Shown here: one piece after another, positions 1 to 5,248 of the stretch
Numbering within the stretch: position 1 is the stretch's first letter
Layout: the number at the start of each line of letters is the position of its first letter
Assembly: GCA_900555295.1 (NCBI GenBank)
Contig: USKN01000026.1
Span: 1-14,385 of the forward strand
Reading direction: 5' to 3'
DNA: 14,385 nt
From: an uncultured Eubacteriales bacterium
GTDB taxonomy: Bacteria > Bacillota > Clostridia > UMGS1810
The notes under the pieces: model-generated
The model's database searches: none
The model's input: only the letters and a program-made list of their open reading frames with translations
Told to the model about the DNA's origin: nothing
Made by a program: the position numbers and the translations under genes

Positions 1-302
1 TCGTTTTTCCATTGTGTTCGCAAAGAAGCGGGCGCAATTACCAGCAGATGTTTTTTGTTACGGGAAAAATACTCCTACAGGATAATTCCGGCTTCAATGG
101 TTTTACCAAGACCTACCTCGTCAGCGAGAATGGCCCCCTGAGAAACAGGAGATTTCAAGGCAAATAGGGCTGCATCAATCTGATGCGGATTAAGATCAAT
201 ATTGGACGTTACCAAAGAAGCGGATAATTTATTAATGTCCGTATTATTAGCTGATGTTTGAACCTCTAAGGCCCAATATTTGCTTTGATAGTCTGAATTC
301 AT
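1..302 (-). pseudogene. RapA/SNF2-type DEAD/DEAH helicase, 5' end, interrupted by an amber codon (partial)
   Basis: Only the first part of this minus-strand gene is in the window. Residues 1-75 match the N-terminus of the SNF2/RapA-like helicases often found in phage-defence and restriction islands: a SKYWALE segment, then DLNPHQIDAALFAL and the Walker A block ADEVGLGKTIEAGIIL. A TAG codon follows at 75-77. The frame then stays open to the window edge and reads EYFSRNKKHLL, VIAPASLRTQWKN, which is the expected next block (motif Ia, PASLRxQW). The amber therefore sits inside a conserved ATPase core and would give a 75-residue fragment. A CAG-to-TAG change is the simplest explanation. ATG 300-302 is chosen because a stop lies four codons upstream. 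I see no good SD. Family identification is confident. Whether this is a true nonsense mutation, a sequencing error or a readthrough site is not decidable here. Confidence 0.75.
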
Positions 303-355
303 AGCGGAATGTTATCCAATAATATTTTAAGATTCAATGAAAAGCTTGAGGTAAA

Positions 356-745
356 ATGCGATATTTGATTGAAAAATTAATCAATGAAAACAATTTAAAA
401 GAATTTTGGGTAGGTAATTACGGTGGATTTGACAGCATATCGGCAAGTACGGTATATGATTTAAAAAATAAATATAATGATATTAAGCTGTGTTTGGTAA
501 TTCCGTATCTTACTAAAAAAATAACTGATTATAGAGAATTGTATACAAAATTTGATGAAATAATTATGGCGGATATTCCCCAAAATACGCCAAAAAGATT
601 TTACATAGTAAAGTGCAATGAATATATGATAAATAAATCCGATTATTTAATAGCATTTGTAAATCACGGTTGGGGCGGCGCGGCAAGGACGTTTAATTAT
701 GCGGTAAAGCGGAATATTAAAATTTATAATTTGGGAACATTATAA
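356..745 (+). CDS. SLOG/Rossmann-like small hypothetical protein, probably 5'-truncated
   Basis: A protein of 129 residues. It has a VGNYGGFD glycine motif (residues 19-26), an alternating beta/alpha pattern (LCLVIPYL), the segment NTPKRFYIVKCNEYM, and near the C-terminus FVNHGWGGAARTF followed by KIYNLG. This resembles the small Clostridial proteins related to the SLOG (DprA/LOG-like) nucleotide-binding Rossmann fold. I know no established function, although SLOG proteins are recurrent nucleotide sensors in defence systems. Members I recall begin with a hydrophobic beta-strand and a GH motif about 25 residues before VGN; that is missing here. GAGGT lies only 3 nt from the ATG, a poor spacing. 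Just upstream, a second frame (about 321-356) encodes ILRFNEKLEVK, which would join RYLIEKL if one more A stood in the A4 run at 353-356. This suggests a frameshift or truncated remnant. Function is not assigned. Confidence 0.5.
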   Translation: MRYLIEKLINENNLKEFWVGNYGGFDSISASTVYDLKNKYNDIKLCLVIPYLTKKITDYRELYTKFDEIIMADIPQNTPKRFYIVKCNEYMINKSDYLIAFVNHGWGGAARTFNYAVKRNIKIYNLGTL

Positions 746-750
746 AAAAT

Positions 751-778
751 AACAAAATAAGCCGCGTGCGTTTTTGTT
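751..778. terminator. Weak terminator-like hairpin after the SLOG-like gene
   Basis: AACAAAA (751-757) pairs with TTTTGTT (772-778), and a small CGC-GT-GCG hairpin (763-770) sits inside. On the plus strand a T5 run is at 771-775. The stem is AT-rich and interrupted, so this is only a possible end signal for the gene stopping at 745. It separates that gene from the promoter at 795. Confidence 0.3.
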
Positions 779-794
779 AATGATTATATTAAAA

Positions 795-823
795 TTGACA
801 AAATGAGTTAAAAGTAGTATAAT
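795..823 (+). promoter_or_regulatory. Consensus sigma-A promoter of the abiE pair
   Basis: TTGACA at 795-800 and TATAAT at 818-823 are separated by exactly 17 bp. It lies 45 bp upstream of the AbiEi start and is the only strong promoter for the two overlapping genes. Confidence 0.85.
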
Positions 824-847
824 ATTATTGTAAAAAGAAATAATATT
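821..847. promoter_or_regulatory. Inverted repeat over the -10/+1 of the abiE promoter (candidate AbiEi operator)
   Basis: AATATTATT (821-829) and AATAATATT (839-847) form a perfect 9-bp inverted repeat with a 9-nt spacer. The left arm covers the last three bases of the -10 box, and the whole repeat spans the predicted start of transcription. AbiEi antitoxins of the family are known to repress their own operon by binding inverted repeats at the promoter, so this is the natural operator candidate. Binding here is inferred. Confidence 0.6.
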
Positions 848-868
848 GTATGAAAGGAGCTAAATACA

Positions 869-1489
869 GTGACGCTATATAATTATCTGCTTGAACATTA
901 CGGATTTAACGAGCCGATTTTAACAAATGAGATACAATACAAGGATTATTCAAAACCGTGGTTGTATAAGGAAATATGCAAACTTGTTAAAGCCGGAAAG
1001 CTTATGAGATTTGATAAAGGAATTTGTTATATTCCAAAGGATACACCGTTTGGTAAGAGCGTACTTAACCCTAACAGAGTTATTGAAAAAAAGTATATTA
1101 ATGACGGAAGCAATGTAATCGGTTATTACTCGGGAGTAAGTTTTCTTAATATAATTGGTATGTCATCGCAGGTAGCAAATACAATAGAAATATATACGAA
1201 TAAAGAAACAGCAAAAGTCCGCGAGGTTTCTGTTGGAAAGCAACGGGTAATACTCCGTCGTGCGAGGGTAAATATAACAAAAAAAAATGCCCCGGTCTTA
1301 AGTCTGCTTGAAATGATGAATTTTGTATCGCCGAATTTTTTTGGTGATGAGGAGAAAAAAATTGCGGCAGAATATGTTGAAAGAAACAATATAGTAAAGC
1401 GTGATATAACCAAGTATGCACCTTTTTTTCCCGACAAAGCATTGAGAACATTTATTGAAAGTGAAGTGGTTTATGATGTTACACGATAA
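869..1489 (+). CDS. AbiEi-like antitoxin / transcriptional repressor of a type IV TA system (DUF6088-like)
   Basis: A protein of 206 residues. The first 60 form a winged-helix-like region: YNYLLEHYG, then YSKPWLYKEICKLVKAGKLMRFDKGICYIP, the usual 'helix, then beta-wing ending in GIYYxP' of AbiEi/DUF6088 proteins. The rest (GYYSGVSFLNIIGMSSQVANTIEIYTNK onwards) matches the C-terminal antitoxin region. In this family the protein represses the operon through its N-terminal domain and neutralises the AbiEii toxin without a stable protein complex (type IV). The GTG start at 869 is chosen because AAAGGAG (853-859) stands 9 nt before it and no ATG fits. The gene overlaps the next one by 17 nt, so translation is probably coupled. 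Promoter and inverted repeat lie directly upstream. Family assignment is good; neutralising activity is inferred from the pairing. Confidence 0.85.
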   Translation: MTLYNYLLEHYGFNEPILTNEIQYKDYSKPWLYKEICKLVKAGKLMRFDKGICYIPKDTPFGKSVLNPNRVIEKKYINDGSNVIGYYSGVSFLNIIGMSSQVANTIEIYTNKETAKVREVSVGKQRVILRRARVNITKKNAPVLSLLEMMNFVSPNFFGDEEKKIAAEYVERNNIVKRDITKYAPFFPDKALRTFIESEVVYDVTR

Positions 1490-2378
1490 TAAAGAACTTT
1501 TTGAGCAAGTTGTACTCAAAACCTCCGACTTCTTTGATATGGAACCTGCAATTATTGAAAAGGATTATTATGTAACATTGTTTTTGCGGGAACTGTTAAA
1601 AAAAAGAGATGATGTTGTTTTCAAGGGTGGAACGTCATTATCAAAATGTTACGGCATTATAAAGAGGTTCTCGGAGGATATTGATTTAAATGTAAAAGGC
1701 GAAAACAAGCCGACCGAGGGTGAAAGGCGCGCATTAAAAAAGGATATAGAGGCTGTTATAGATAAACTGAGTTTTCGGCTTGCAAACAATAGCGAGATCT
1801 TCAGCAGAAGAGATTTTAACAAATATCTTATTGAATATCCCGTAACCTTAGGTGCAAGTTATTTAAAACCTCAAATAATCGTTGAAACGGCTGTATTTTT
1901 CAGAGCTTATCCGAACGAAAAAAGACAAGTAACAAATTATATATATGATTATCTTAAAGAAAATAATATTCTTGAATATGCAGATGAATGGAACCTGACT
2001 CCGTTTGATATAACTGTGCAATCTGCTGAAAGAACGTTGATTGATAAGATATATGCTATCGGAGATTATTATTTAAACGGAAATATATTTCAGAATTCAA
2101 GGCATATTTATGATATTTACAAGCTTGAAAGTATGGTTGAATTTGATGAAGGGCTAAAAAGGCTTGTTAAGGATGTAAGAGCAGAGAGAGTGAAACATAA
2201 AACTTGCTTGTCGGCGCAAAATGAAATTGATATGAACAAAATACTTTCGGAAATTGTAAATAAAGATGTGTTTAAAGCTGATTATGAATCCGTTACAGCA
2301 TCATTGCTTTTTGAAAATGTTGAGTATAATGAGGCATTAAAATCTATGAGGCGCATAATTGAAGAAAATATATTTTAA
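1473..2378 (+). CDS. AbiEii/AbiGii-family nucleotidyltransferase toxin
   Basis: A protein of 301 residues from ATG 1473. It carries the polymerase-beta-type nucleotidyltransferase signature of AbiEii toxins (PF08843): KGGTSLSK at 51-58, SEDIDL at 67-72 with the paired carboxylates D69 and D71, and PQIIVE at 133-138 giving a likely third carboxylate (E138). The conserved lysine motif ERTLIDK is at 186-192, followed by SRHIYDIYKL. Related MenT/AbiEii toxins transfer nucleotides onto tRNA ends and arrest growth or abort phage infection; the NTP and target here are not visible. An open frame runs upstream to TTG 1455, but the MMLHDNKELF start at 1473 matches the family and lies near a weak AAGTGG. 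It overlaps the antitoxin gene by 17 nt. All catalytic residues are present, so the toxin looks intact. Confidence 0.88.
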   Translation: MMLHDNKELFEQVVLKTSDFFDMEPAIIEKDYYVTLFLRELLKKRDDVVFKGGTSLSKCYGIIKRFSEDIDLNVKGENKPTEGERRALKKDIEAVIDKLSFRLANNSEIFSRRDFNKYLIEYPVTLGASYLKPQIIVETAVFFRAYPNEKRQVTNYIYDYLKENNILEYADEWNLTPFDITVQSAERTLIDKIYAIGDYYLNGNIFQNSRHIYDIYKLESMVEFDEGLKRLVKDVRAERVKHKTCLSAQNEIDMNKILSEIVNKDVFKADYESVTASLLFENVEYNEALKSMRRIIEENIF

Positions 2379-2482
2379 ATATAAAATAATAAAAGGCAAT
2401 TTGGTTTAAACTCACTCTTGCTCTATACATTATGTTGTGATACAATTGAACAAATAAAGTATGTTAAATTTTCTGAAAACCG

Positions 2483-2511
2483 TTGACAAATTTGATTTTC
2501 AGATGTATAAT
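2483..2511 (+). promoter_or_regulatory. Consensus promoter firing into the type I toxin terminator (antitoxin RNA promoter)
   Basis: TTGACA at 2483-2488 and TATAAT at 2506-2511 have a 17-bp spacer, a perfect match. No open reading frame with a start codon follows. The transcript would begin near 2518 and run head-on into the small toxin gene. It is closer to consensus than the toxin promoter (TTGAAT/TATAAT), as expected where antitoxin RNA must be in excess. Confidence 0.8.
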
Positions 2512-2519
2512 GATAATAG

Positions 2520-2548
2520 AAAAAGGCAGTCCGTTTGAACGGCTCGCC
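2520..2548 (-). terminator. Second minus-strand terminator behind the type I toxin gene
   Basis: Read on the minus strand, GGC...GCC encloses CCGTT-CA-AACGG and is followed by T5 (2524-2520). The stem has an internal loop, so strength is moderate. It would catch toxin transcripts that escape the first terminator. The longer mRNA would then end with a sequence complementary to its own 5' leader. Confidence 0.45.
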
Positions 2549-2562
2549 ATAGTTATACGAAA

Positions 2563-2608
2563 AAGTTAGTCGCAAACATTGGGAGTGTGGGCGACTAACT
2601 TGCTTTTA
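2563..2608. terminator. Bidirectional terminator shared by toxin mRNA and antisense RNA
   Basis: AAGTTAGTCGC (2563-2573) pairs perfectly over 11 bp with GCGACTAACTT (2591-2601). Inside the 17-nt loop ACATT and AGTGT can extend the stem beyond a 2x2 internal loop. On the minus strand the stem ends in T5 (2564-2560). On the plus strand it is followed by GCTTTTAT. The toxin stop codon TAG (2597-2595) lies inside the stem. Confidence 0.8.
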
Positions 2609-2669
2609 TAGTAAAAACTATCAGAAAGATAATTGTAAATAACAATATTCTTAATAAAGTCTTTCCCAT
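2595..2669 (-). CDS. Candidate type I toxin, 24-residue hydrophobic peptide
   Basis: A short minus-strand frame translates as MGKTLLRILLFT followed by IIFLIVFTIKAS: a basic N-terminus, about 15 uninterrupted hydrophobic residues and a short polar tail, like one small membrane helix. The ATG at 2669 is preceded at 8 nt by a very strong SD (AAAGGGGGG, 2686-2678). A promoter (TTGAAT-N17-TATAAT) lies about 100 bp upstream and a perfect terminator stem embraces the stop codon, so the frame has every part of a dedicated transcription unit. Size and character are comparable to known type I toxins such as Ibs (18-19 aa) or Fst (33 aa), but I see no convincing sequence identity with a named family. 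The predicted role, insertion into and depolarisation of the inner membrane, is inferred from architecture. A membrane-peptide regulator of another kind remains possible. Confidence 0.6.
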   Translation of the reverse strand: MGKTLLRILLFTIIFLIVFTIKAS

Positions 2670-2677
2670 AAGCAACA

Positions 2678-2708
2678 CCCCCCTTTCCATTATGTAATGG
2701 GGTTGGGG
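2678..2708 (-). promoter_or_regulatory. Hairpin masking the toxin ribosome binding site
   Basis: In the toxin mRNA CCATTA (2700-2695) and TAATGG (2692-2687) form a perfect 6-bp stem. The CCCC just before it (2708-2705) can pair with the GGGG of the SD (2683-2678) just after it. The G-rich SD would be buried in the extended stem, a common way to keep type I toxin mRNAs silent. Pairing is visible; the effect is inferred. Confidence 0.5.
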
Positions 2709-2743
2709 CGAGCCGTCCACGGAATGTTCATTCCCGAACTGCC

Positions 2744-2761
2744 TGTCGGATTGCTCCGACA
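2744..2761 (-). promoter_or_regulatory. 5'-terminal stem-loop of the toxin mRNA
   Basis: TGTCGGA-GCAA-TCCGACA (minus strand 2761-2744) is a perfect 7-bp stem with a GCAA tetraloop of the stable GNRA class. It begins at the predicted first nucleotide, 7 nt after the -10 box. A 5' stem of this kind protects the Fst mRNA from decay. Confidence 0.55.
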
Positions 2762-2767
2762 AAATTT

Positions 2768-2796
2768 ATTATACACTATTTATCCGCAAAATTCAA
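2768..2796 (-). promoter_or_regulatory. Promoter of the small hydrophobic peptide gene
   Basis: On the minus strand TTGAAT (2796-2791) and TATAAT (2773-2768) are 17 bp apart. Predicted transcription starts near 2761 and gives a leader of about 90 nt before the ATG at 2669. Confidence 0.7.
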
Positions 2797-2821
2797 GATT
2801 TTTTGACGATAAAGGTGTTTT

Positions 2822-2848
2822 TCACGCATATTTTGTGCGTGATTTTTT
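2822..2848 (+). terminator. Intrinsic terminator between the type I locus and the OTC promoter
   Basis: TCACGCA (2822-2828) and TGCGTGA (2836-2842) form a 7-bp stem with a 7-nt loop, followed by T6 (2843-2848). It would stop plus-strand readthrough before the ornithine carbamoyltransferase promoter. The remaining 2849-2956 stretch shows no gene or motif that I recognise. Confidence 0.65.
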
Positions 2849-2956
2849 ATACTCATTTTTACTGCTCTTGACTTGTGTTTGCGATTATGAAAAGGTATTG
2901 GTATTAAGTTATATTGTCTTTGATATTTGTATGCTCGTCTGCCTATACATTAACAC

Positions 2957-2985
2957 TTGACTTTTTGCCTATAAAAATATATAAT
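2957..2985 (+). promoter_or_regulatory. Promoter of the ornithine carbamoyltransferase gene
   Basis: TTGACT (2957-2962) and TATAAT (2980-2985) with a 17-bp spacer, 35 bp before the start codon. I see no convincing ARG box overlapping it, so arginine control is not evident. Confidence 0.75.
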
Positions 2986-3019
2986 TTAAGTATATTTACA
3001 TAAAGCGAGGTTACATATT

Positions 3020-4015
3020 ATGAATTTAAAGGGCAGAGATTTTTTAAAACTTATAGATTATTCAAGTGACGAAATAGAATATCTTATAGAGCTTGCCGCA
3101 AAGCTTAAAGCACAAAAAAAAGCGGGTGAGCCGCATAATGTGCTTACGGGCAAAAATATAGCGCTTATATTTGAAAAAACAAGCACACGTACACGCTGTG
3201 CGTTTGAAGTTGCGGCACACGATTTGGGAATGAATGTTACATATTTGGACCCCAAAGCGTCACAAATCGGAATGAAAGAAAGCATTGCCGATACTGCACG
3301 TGTTTTGGGCAGAATGTTTGACGGTATTGAGTATCGCGGTTACGGACAAACAATTGTGGAGCAAATTGCGGAGTATGCCGATGTACCCGTATGGAACGGT
3401 TTAACCGACGAATTTCACCCGACGCAGATACTTGCCGACTTTTTAACAATTAAAGAGCATTTTGGATATTTAAAAGGAATAAAGTTTGTATATATGGGCG
3501 ACGCGCGTTACAATATGGGTAACTCACTTATGGTCGGCTGTGCCAAAATGGGTCTTGATTTTACCGCCTGCGCTCCCGAAAAGTATTTCCCCGATAAGGA
3601 GCTTGTAAATACTTGCAGAGAAATTGCAAAGCAAACGGGCGCAAAAATTAATTTTGAAACCGATCCCGAAAAGGCGGCAAATGGTGCTGATGTTATATAT
3701 ACCGATATATGGGTATCTATGGGCGAACCCGAGCAAATTTGGGAAGAGAGAATAAATGATTTGGGTAAATATCAGGTAAATGAGCATATTATGAGCATTG
3801 CGGGTGAAAGTGCGGTATTTATGCATTGTTTGCCGTCGTATCACGATAAAAAAACGATAATAGGCAAACAAATGGACGAAAAATTTAACCGCGATTGTAT
3901 GGAGGTAACCGACGCTGTATTTGAAAGCAAGCAGTCGATAGTGTTTGATGAGGCGGAAAACCGTATGCATACCATTAAAGCCGTTATGGCGGCAACGCTC
4001 GGAGCAGAAATTTAA
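3020..4015 (+). CDS. argF: Ornithine carbamoyltransferase
   Basis: A cytosolic enzyme that transfers the carbamoyl group of carbamoyl phosphate to ornithine, giving citrulline (arginine biosynthesis), or runs the reverse reaction in the arginine deiminase pathway (ArcB). The 331 residues equal the usual length. The carbamoyl-phosphate loop STRTR is at 55-59. The conserved DEFHPTQ block follows after about 80 residues, VYMGDARYNMGNS opens the ornithine domain, DIWVSMGE is present, and the active-site cysteine stands in MHCLPSYHD (families usually have HCLPAFHD). SD GCGAGG lies 9 nt before ATG 3020. No other arg or arc gene is in the window, so the anabolic or catabolic role cannot be fixed. 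The sequence style is that of the argI/arcB branch. A cotranscribed AlbA_2 gene follows after 37 bp without a terminator. Confidence 0.95.
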   Translation: MNLKGRDFLKLIDYSSDEIEYLIELAAKLKAQKKAGEPHNVLTGKNIALIFEKTSTRTRCAFEVAAHDLGMNVTYLDPKASQIGMKESIADTARVLGRMFDGIEYRGYGQTIVEQIAEYADVPVWNGLTDEFHPTQILADFLTIKEHFGYLKGIKFVYMGDARYNMGNSLMVGCAKMGLDFTACAPEKYFPDKELVNTCREIAKQTGAKINFETDPEKAANGADVIYTDIWVSMGEPEQIWEERINDLGKYQVNEHIMSIAGESAVFMHCLPSYHDKKTIIGKQMDEKFNRDCMEVTDAVFESKQSIVFDEAENRMHTIKAVMAATLGAEI

Positions 4016-4052
4016 ACTTAAATATGAATATTTGTGAAGCGGAGGTGTTTTT

Positions 4053-5150
4053 ATGAATTTTGAAACCGAAAATACAGAGTTTAAATCTCAATTTACAGAA
4101 GATATATATAAGGAAGTTATTGCGTTTGCCAATACGGACGGTGGTACAATATATGTTGGGATCGATGACAACGGTAATGCTGTAGGACTTACAAATCCCG
4201 ATAAAGAATATACACGCATTACAAACGGTATTCGTGATGCGATAATGCCTGATGTTACAATGTTTGTACACTTTACAATTCAAGAAAATAGAATTGTTCG
4301 TATTACAGTAAGTGAGGGTGCAAGAAAACCTTATTATCTAAAAGGCAAAGGTATAAAACCAAGCGGCGTTTACGTTCGTCAGGGTACGTCAAGCGTGCAA
4401 GCATCATATGAACAAATACGTCAAATGATTAAAAACAGTGACGGCGATGTTTTTGAGGAAATGCGTTCCACAAAACAATCTCTTACATTTACATCTGCCG
4501 AAAAGGCTTTTAAAAAATACGACACAGAATTTGGAAAAAACAAATACAGGGTATTGGGCATTACGCAGGGCAATGACGGAATGTACACCAATCTTGCACT
4601 TGTTATATCCGACCAATGCGATCACACAATTAAAATCGCTGTCTTTGGTGATGATGAAAATACAACTTTTAAAGATAGCAAGGAATTTGGCGGTTCGGTT
4701 TTTGAACAATTGAAGAATGCCTTTGACTATCTTATGCTATGTAATAAAACTGTTTCTGTTTTTAAAGGCTTGGAGCGAATTGAAAAAAGGGACTATCCTG
4801 ACGAGGCAATACGTGAGGCATTACTCAATGCGATTGTTCACCGCGATTATTCATTTAGCGGCAGTATTATAATAAATGTAAATGATAAAGAAATGGAATT
4901 TATATCAATAGGCGGACTTATGCCGGGGTTGTCGCCCGATGATATACGTTCAGGGATTTCACAGCCGCGAAACAAAAAACTTGCCGAAATATTTCACAGA
5001 TTGCATCTTATAGAGAGTTACGGAACGGGAATAAGAAAAATTTATAATTTTTATAAAGACAAAAATGTAAAACCGCGTATTGAGGTTACAACCAATACAT
5101 TTAAAATAGTATTGCCTAGGCAAGAGAGAGTCGAACCCACATCGGTTTAA
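4053..5150 (+). CDS. AlbA_2 / HATPase_c_4 protein (Schlafen-like divergent AAA, putative transcriptional regulator)
   Basis: A protein of 365 residues with the two-part layout of the 'ATP-binding / RNA-binding domain-containing' AlbA_2 family. The N-terminal AlbA_2 domain (formerly AAA_4, PF04326) starts with NTEFKSQF and has AFANTDGGTIYVGIDDNG at 24-41. The middle is a linker. The C-terminal HATPase_c_4-type region holds EALLNAIVHRDY (about 253-264), NKEMEFISIGGL-like strands and RLHLIESYGTGIRKI. Such proteins are widespread in Bacteria and are usually called regulators; the biochemical role is unsettled. SD GGAGGTG at 4041-4047 sets the start. Probable cotranscription with argF rests on the 37-bp gap without a hairpin. 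The last ten codons (from 5118) fall within an inverted repeat shared with the intergenic element, so the natural C-terminus may have been extended or replaced. Confidence 0.85.
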   Translation: MNFETENTEFKSQFTEDIYKEVIAFANTDGGTIYVGIDDNGNAVGLTNPDKEYTRITNGIRDAIMPDVTMFVHFTIQENRIVRITVSEGARKPYYLKGKGIKPSGVYVRQGTSSVQASYEQIRQMIKNSDGDVFEEMRSTKQSLTFTSAEKAFKKYDTEFGKNKYRVLGITQGNDGMYTNLALVISDQCDHTIKIAVFGDDENTTFKDSKEFGGSVFEQLKNAFDYLMLCNKTVSVFKGLERIEKRDYPDEAIREALLNAIVHRDYSFSGSIIINVNDKEMEFISIGGLMPGLSPDDIRSGISQPRNKKLAEIFHRLHLIESYGTGIRKIYNFYKDKNVKPRIEVTTNTFKIVLPRQERVEPTSV

Positions 5151-5248
5151 CATAGAGATTTCCGATGTTATTTCGTCAAACACCTTGAAAATACGACAGT
5201 ATTCCCTGCGGTGTTTTTCTTATAACAACAAAAATCTCTTATGTTAAA
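5146..5248. ncRNA. Long nested hairpin of four co-axial helices (unknown structured element)
   Basis: Four helices nest in register. TTTAACATA/GAGATTT (5146-5161) pairs with 5232-5248 with one bulged T. GTTAT (5167-5171) pairs with ATAAC (5222-5226). AAACACC (5178-5184) pairs with GGTGTTT (5210-5216). AATAC (5190-5194) pairs with GTATT (5199-5203) around a GACA tetraloop. The internal loops are nearly symmetric (5/5, 6/5, 5/6). The structure works on both strands, so the transcribed strand is unknown. I recognise no Rfam family. Confidence 0.5.
5178..5218 (+). terminator. Probable terminator of the argF-AlbA_2 unit
   Basis: The inner part of the nested hairpin, AAACACC...GGTGTTT, ends in T5 (5214-5218) on the plus strand, 64 bp after the AlbA_2 stop. 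The stem is interrupted by an internal loop, so efficiency is uncertain. Confidence 0.45.

Larger units (their letters stand above)
2518..2608 (+). ncRNA. Predicted antisense RNA antitoxin of a type I TA locus
   Basis: The boundaries are inferred. The start is about 7 nt after the -10 box at 2506-2511. The end is the bidirectional terminator, whose plus-strand tail is GCTTTTAT. The RNA of about 90 nt would open with a hairpin at 2525-2548 (GGC...GCC outside, CCGTT-TG-AACGG inside) and finish with the 2563-2601 terminator stem. Its 3' half is complementary to the 3' end of the toxin mRNA, including the stop codon. Convergent promoters sharing one terminator is the layout known from the Fst/par type I locus. 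An alternative is a stand-alone small RNA. No expression evidence is available. Confidence 0.5.

Noticed and set aside
1455..1472. TTG start extending the AbiEii toxin by six residues
   Set aside because: The MMLHDN start at 1473 agrees with the family N-terminus; the extension (LKVKWF) has no better SD.
2525..2743. MITE or other small transposon as the sole explanation of the inverted repeats around the small peptide
   Set aside because: No target-site duplication at the borders, and the repeats lie inside well-formed transcription units with promoters and terminators placed for an RNA-regulated locus. Kept only as an alternative.
2697..2960. Plus-strand frame of 87 codons between the AbiE toxin and argF
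   Set aside because: It runs antisense through the toxin leader, promoter and the terminator at 2822-2848, has no usable SD and no recognisable domain; codon use is unlike the real genes.
5120..5145. tRNA-like T-loop (GGGTTCGACTC on the minus strand) as an attachment-site or tRNA remnant
   Set aside because: The flanking bases do not form the 5-bp T-stem, and no anticodon arm or acceptor stem is present. No integrase is nearby.
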